41,381 nt of DNA from Patescibacteria group bacterium (GTDB lineage Bacteria > Patescibacteriota > Patescibacteriia > Buchananbacterales > SURF-54), in the NCBI GenBank assembly GCA_018818885.1, contig JAHIRB010000037.1, positions 1 to 41,381 of the forward strand. The letters run 5' to 3'. The notes under the pieces were generated by a model. That model did not search any database. It was given only the letters and a program-made list of their open reading frames with translations, and was not told the DNA's origin. Of this stretch, positions 37,214 to 41,381 are shown piece after piece (position 1 is the first letter of the stretch; every line of letters begins with the position of its first letter). The position numbers were made by a program, and so were the translations under genes.

Positions 37214-39142
37214 TTATTTTTTATCTTCTTCTTTTTTCACTTCCTCAAACTCACCTTCTACTGTTTTGTCATCCTTTTTATCTTCTGTTGACTGTTGACC
37301 GTCAGCTGTTGACTGTTCCTGTCCCGGCTGAGCTTGACCTTGCTGGCTGCCATATACTGCTTGTCCAATTTTTTGTGCAATAGTAGTTAATTCTTCTGAA
37401 GCTTTTTTGATAGCATCTATATCATCTTTATCTTTAACTTTTTTTAGTTCATCAATCTTATCTTCTATTTCTTTAATAGTTTTTTTATCTACTTTGTCAC
37501 CAGCATCTTTTATACCTTTTTCTACTGTATGAATCATTGATTCTGCAATGTTTCGTGTTTCTATTAAATCTTTTTTCTTTTTATCTTCTTCGGCATGAAG
37601 GTCTGCGTCTTTTGTCATTTTTTCTACTTCATCTTTAGAAAGCCCTGTGCTGGCAGTAATGGTAATTTTTTGTTCTTTACCTGTTCCTTTATCTTTAGCG
37701 TTGACATTAAGTATGCCATTGGCATCAATATCAAAAGTAACTTCAACTTGCGGAACTCCGCGTGGTGCGGGAGCAATGCCATCTAGCATAAAGCGTCCTA
37801 AAGTTTTGTTATCTGGCGCCATAGCACGCTCCCCTTGCAAAACATGTATTTCAACTGATGGTTGGTTATCTGCTGCTGTAGAAAATACTTGTGATTTTGC
37901 AGTTGGGATGGTTGTGTTTCGTTCAATTAATGGAGTTGATACATTTCCCATGGTTTCAATTCCTAATGTCAATGGTGTTACATCAAGCAACAAAACATCT
38001 TTAACATCACCTTGCAACACTCCGGCTTGAACTGCAGCACCAATTGCCACGACTTCGTCTGGGTTTACTCCAAGATGCGGTTTTTTGCCAAAGAACTCTT
38101 CTACCTTTTTTTGCACCAAAGGCATACGTGTCATTCCGCCAACCATTATAATTTCTTCTATATCTTTTGCTTCTAAGCCAGCATCTTTTAAAGCTGCTTT
38201 GACTGGATCTAAAGTTTTATCTACTAAATCGCCAATTAGTTCTTCTAATTTAGCGCGTGTTAATTTTAGGGTTAAATGTTTTGGTCCGTTTGCGTCTGAC
38301 GTAATAAAGGGTTGATTGATTTCTGATTCTTGAGCGGTACTTAGCTCAATTTTTGCTTTTTCGGCGGCTTCTTTTATTCTTTGTAAAGATAAAGTATCTT
38401 TTGAAAGATCAATTCCTTGATCTTTTTTAAATTCTTCGATGATCCATTCGATTATGACTTGGTCAAAATCATCACCTCCTAAGTGAGTGTCGCCGTTGGT
38501 AGATTTAACTTCTACGGTATCTGACGAAACATCTAATATTGATATATCAAAAGTACCACCACCAAGATCGTAAACAGCAATCTGTTGCCCCTTTTTCTTT
38601 TCAAAGCCGTAAGCCAAAGCAGCTGCAGTTGGTTCGTTAATTATTCTTCTGACCTTAAGACCAGCGATTTCTCCAGCATCTTTAGTGGCTTGTCTTTGGG
38701 AATCATCAAAATAAGCAGGTACAGTAATTACAGCTTCGGTAATTTTTTCACCCAGTTTTTCCTCTGCGTCTGCTTTTAATTTCTGCAAAATCATAGCAGA
38801 AATTTCTTGAGGTGTGTGTTCTTTGTCTTCCAGTTTTACCTTAACCCCATCCCCTGCCTTAACCATTTTAAATGGCATCAATTTTACATCTCGTTTAACT
38901 TCTTCGTCTTCCCAGCGTCTACCAATTAATCGTTTAACAGAAAACACTGTGTTTTCTGGATTGGTTACTGCTTGACGTTTTGCCAGCATACCGACAAGGC
39001 GTTCACCGGTTTTAGAAATAGCAACCATAGAAGGCGTTGTTCTGTTGCCTTCTTTGTTTTCTAAGACTTTTGGTTCGCCACCTTCTATAATAGCCATGGC
39101 TGAGTTAGTGGTTCCAAGATCGATTCCTAATATTTTTCCCAT
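37214..39142 (-). CDS. dnaK: Chaperone DnaK
   Basis: [56 protein letters not shown]. Confidence 0.97.
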   Translation of the reverse strand: MGKILGIDLGTTNSAMAIIEGGEPKVLENKEGNRTTPSMVAISKTGERLVGMLAKRQAVTNPENTVFSVKRLIGRRWEDEEVKRDVKLMPFKMVKAGDGVKVKLEDKEHTPQEISAMILQKLKADAEEKLGEKITEAVITVPAYFDDSQRQATKDAGEIAGLKVRRIINEPTAAALAYGFEKKKGQQIAVYDLGGGTFDISILDVSSDTVEVKSTNGDTHLGGDDFDQVIIEWIIEEFKKDQGIDLSKDTLSLQRIKEAAEKAKIELSTAQESEINQPFITSDANGPKHLTLKLTRAKLEELIGDLVDKTLDPVKAALKDAGLEAKDIEEIIMVGGMTRMPLVQKKVEEFFGKKPHLGVNPDEVVAIGAAVQAGVLQGDVKDVLLLDVTPLTLGIETMGNVSTPLIERNTTIPTAKSQVFSTAADNQPSVEIHVLQGERAMAPDNKTLGRFMLDGIAPAPRGVPQVEVTFDIDANGILNVNAKDKGTGKEQKITITASTGLSKDEVEKMTKDADLHAEEDKKKKDLIETRNIAESMIHTVEKGIKDAGDKVDKKTIKEIEDKIDELKKVKDKDDIDAIKKASEELTTIAQKIGQAVYGSQQGQAQPGQEQSTADGQQSTEDKKDDKTVEGEFEEVKKEEDKK

Positions 39143-39158
39143 ATTTTTTATTTATTGA

Positions 39159-39842
39159 TTAATTATTTTTTAATGCTTTATATTTATCAAATATTTTATT
39201 TTGTTCATCCTCTATTAAATATTTTACATTTTTACTTCCAATGTTGTATTTAAACCACATCTGAGAAGTTAATTCACCTTTTGCATCATTGTAAGTAAAA
39301 TCAAATACTAATGCTATGGGTTTATTAGAATTTGCAGTACAAATATCTTTGTATATGTGATAACCAAATGGGAAAGACGTATCTGGGTATATAGCACTTG
39401 GTATACCAATTGCCCAATCTTTGCTTTCTATACTGTTGTCCTCAATTGAAATCGCATATACTTCGATTTTTAGATTTTCAGCTTGCACCTTTCCGTAGTT
39501 TGAAATCTTATAATTCAATAATACCCCTTGTGTCTCACCAGTGGCTTCATCATTGACATAGGACACAGAAAAATCTGATACACTTATCATTGCCCTTTCT
39601 AAATACATAGCATTGATGAGTACAAATCCAAAAGTGAATATCGCAATTAAAGCTGTGATGATAGATATGACAAGTGACACCCACTTAACTCGATCCTTTT
39701 GCCAATTTACTATTTCTACTTGACTTTGGTTGTCATTAGTCTTATTCGTAACTTCATTCTTTGATACTTCAACTTTAGTACTATCAATTTCTACTTCTTT
39801 TTTACTTGAATTATTTTTTGTCATGTAATTATTTATTTTCAA
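39159..39842 (-). CDS. Single-TM hypothetical protein (227 aa)
   Basis: ORF with one clear TM segment; overlaps the peptidase gene. Confidence 0.65.
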   Translation of the reverse strand: MKINNYMTKNNSSKKEVEIDSTKVEVSKNEVTNKTNDNQSQVEIVNWQKDRVKWVSLVISIITALIAIFTFGFVLINAMYLERAMISVSDFSVSYVNDEATGETQGVLLNYKISNYGKVQAENLKIEVYAISIEDNSIESKDWAIGIPSAIYPDTSFPFGYHIYKDICTANSNKPIALVFDFTYNDAKGELTSQMWFKYNIGSKNVKYLIEDEQNKIFDKYKALKNN

Positions 39843-40335
39843 TTATGACATATTGACCGCCTATTACATTATCCCCTGTCCTTTGCCAATAATCCATAAA
39901 TTTTTCATACGACCATTTTTGTTTTCTGCTGCCATCTTCCAAGTCAGGGTCATGTACACAAATATATTTATTACTATAACCTACAACTACTCTGAAATGC
40001 CCTAATATTGCCCTGTCTTTTTTCCATTGTTGACATACTATCAAAGGAATTTTATTTTTAATAGTTTGTTTTACAAATTCTATGCTTTTATCGTTATTTG
40101 AATAATCTACCTGACCAGAATAAGAATTAAAACCTCTTTCTTTTGCATCGTTAACAAGGTCACTTGTTGCGATTCTGGTAGCTCCAGTGCCGTGTGGTTC
40201 TTGTTCTTTATTTTTCTCAAAAATTTCTTGCTGGGTAATATCTTTTAAACCATAATGTTTATAAACCATCACTAAGCATGCCGCTCCGCAAGCGCTATTA
40301 TTATATTGTTGACTATATGGTACTTGTATTTTCAT
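39829..40335 (-). CDS. C39-like peptidase domain protein
   Basis: VPYSQQYNNSACGAACLVMVYKHYG, LGHFRVVVGY, HDPD. Confidence 0.75.
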   Translation of the reverse strand: MKIQVPYSQQYNNSACGAACLVMVYKHYGLKDITQQEIFEKNKEQEPHGTGATRIATSDLVNDAKERGFNSYSGQVDYSNNDKSIEFVKQTIKNKIPLIVCQQWKKDRAILGHFRVVVGYSNKYICVHDPDLEDGSRKQKWSYEKFMDYWQRTGDNVIGGQYVIIENK

Positions 40336-40348
40336 ATATTTATTATTT

Positions 40349-40422
40349 CCCCGCCCCCTCTTCTTCATTATCCCGTAGCCGCGAGTCTTGCTCGCGGCGG
40401 TGACAGCAAGACTGTCACCTAC
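40349..40422. repeat. Hairpin module with CCCGCCCCCTCTTCTT border, copy 1
   Basis: Border followed by CCGCGAG-TCTTG-CTCGCGG and GGTGACAG-CAAGA-CTGTCACC then CTACG. Confidence 0.7.
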
Positions 40423-40431
40423 GTGTTTGGA

Positions 40432-41046
40432 TTATTCCTCTTTCTTTTTTGTTAATTCCATAAAATACGGTTGTTTATGTTCTGGGCGTTCTTCTTCATA
40501 ATCCCTTGCATATTCTATTGGTATTTTGTTATCTTCAAAAAATTTATCCAATTCTTCACCTTTATAAACCTTCTTTTCTAAACCACAGTCAGAAAAATCA
40601 GCTTCTGCAAGACCACCTGCTGCACCTCTCGACGGTGTATATGTTTCTCCAATTACTATCCTACCATTATCTTTTAGAGTTCTTTCCAATCCTTCGAATA
40701 CATCGGTTAATCCCATATTATAAGATTTCGTGCCGTCTTCTTTAATATCCGGCAAATTCTTAAAGTCACTAAACACATTTAATAACCAAATTTGATCGGC
40801 TGATTTATCTTTAATGGGTAATTTTCTTATGTCTCCGACTACCCAATCCTCACCTTGAACTTTTGGATTTTTTAGTACGTCCTCTTCTTCACAATCTATA
40901 CAAATATATTTTGCTCCCTGCTCAACTTTTTCTAACAATTTTTCTGACCACTGATAAGCTGGGTTATTCCCCGTTCCAATATCAACAATAACTTCCCTTT
41001 CAGGTTGTTCTTGATTTTCTGGTTGTGGTTGTAATTTTTCTGACAT
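40432..41046 (-). CDS. Class I SAM-dependent methyltransferase-like protein
   Basis: VIVDIGTGNNPAYQW, GDIRKLPIKDKSADQIWLLNVF. Confidence 0.75.
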   Translation of the reverse strand: MSEKLQPQPENQEQPEREVIVDIGTGNNPAYQWSEKLLEKVEQGAKYICIDCEEEDVLKNPKVQGEDWVVGDIRKLPIKDKSADQIWLLNVFSDFKNLPDIKEDGTKSYNMGLTDVFEGLERTLKDNGRIVIGETYTPSRGAAGGLAEADFSDCGLEKKVYKGEELDKFFEDNKIPIEYARDYEEERPEHKQPYFMELTKKKEE

Positions 41047-41063
41047 ATTATTTTGAATTTTGC

Positions 41064-41113
41064 CCGCCCCCTCTTCTTTACAACGTCGACCCATGAAGGG
41101 TCGCCTACGCGGT
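41064..41113. repeat. Hairpin module with CCCGCCCCCTCTTCTT border, copy 2
   Basis: Border followed by CGACCC-ATGAA-GGGTCG then CCTACG; a further AGAACC/GGTTCT hairpin lies just downstream. Confidence 0.65.
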
Positions 41114-41164
41114 TGGTTCTTTTCGTCCTCGCGTATCAGAACCTTTATGGTTCTGCACGGGGGC

Positions 41165-41192
41165 TTGACTTTTTATGTAAATATGTTAATAT
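41165..41192 (+). promoter_or_regulatory. Promoter TTGACT-16-TAATAT with extended -10
   Basis: Upstream of mini-ORF MPTR*. Confidence 0.55.
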
Positions 41193-41237
41193 ATTGTCGC
41201 AAAATGATTGGTTATGGTAAAAAGGAGGAATTAACAA

Positions 41238-41252
41238 ATGCCTACCCGCTAG
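41238..41252 (+). CDS. 4-codon mini-ORF MPTR*
   Basis: AAAAAGGAGGAATTAACAAATG then CCT ACC CGC TAG. Confidence 0.4.
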   Translation: MPTR

Positions 41253-41275
41253 GGTCAAACCGAACACTTAATCTT

Positions 41276-41299
41276 GCAGCGTCTTTACGCTGTTTTTTT
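41276..41299 (+). terminator. Intrinsic terminator of the mini-ORF transcript
   Basis: CAGCG-TCTTTA-CGCTG-TTTTTTT. Confidence 0.75.
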
Positions 41300-41380
41300 G
41301 TATTTTGATTTTTTCTTACTATATTCATTTAATTTTTCTTGAGGTGTTGCATATTTTAGACACTTCATATATCTTTCATT
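41285..41380 (-). CDS. C-terminal fragment, possibly integrase-core transposase (NERYMKCLKYATPQEKLNEYSKKKSKYKKTA*)
   Basis: Open frame from window edge; KCLxYxTPxE resembles DDE integrase-core tails. Confidence 0.4.
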   Translation of the reverse strand, partial: NERYMKCLKYATPQEKLNEYSKKKSKYKKTA

Positions 41381-41381
41381 A

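Noticed and set aside
37595-38779. Plus-strand ORFs opposite dnaK
   Set aside because: Shadow ORFs of a highly conserved gene.
1-41381. Alternative genetic code with TGA = Gly/Trp
   Set aside because: Long genes, including the 3858-aa Gly-rich one, contain no in-frame TGA; code 11 fits.

Overview
AT-rich bacterial window. Gene content, a PrmC with NLPY in place of NPPY, tiny accessory genes and many GC-rich palindromes fit a Patescibacteria/CPR-type genome, but the taxonomy is inference only. Almost all long genes are on the minus strand: L25, RodA, HlyD/MacA-like adaptor, GH-like TIM barrel, EamA transporter, GT-B-like protein, a 3858-aa giant surface protein, aminotransferase, a cluster of four radical SAM proteins with UbiA and glycosyltransferases, DnaJ and DnaK, a C39-like peptidase and a methyltransferase. 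The most unusual structures are: (1) compact accessory transcription units with strong promoters, near-perfect Shine-Dalgarno sites, 4-19 codon mini-ORFs and intrinsic terminators; (2) a tRNA-Glu(CTC) locus with one intact gene surrounded by tRNA-Glu pieces interrupted by GC-rich hairpin insertions, including a clean 79-nt insertion in a D-loop; (3) a B12-type radical SAM + UbiA + glycosyltransferase locus next to a giant adhesin-like gene; (4) dispersed hairpin modules with conserved borders; (5) decayed 3' gene tails of prmC and a SPASM radical SAM gene. All statements come from reading the sequence and the ORF track; no searches were run.
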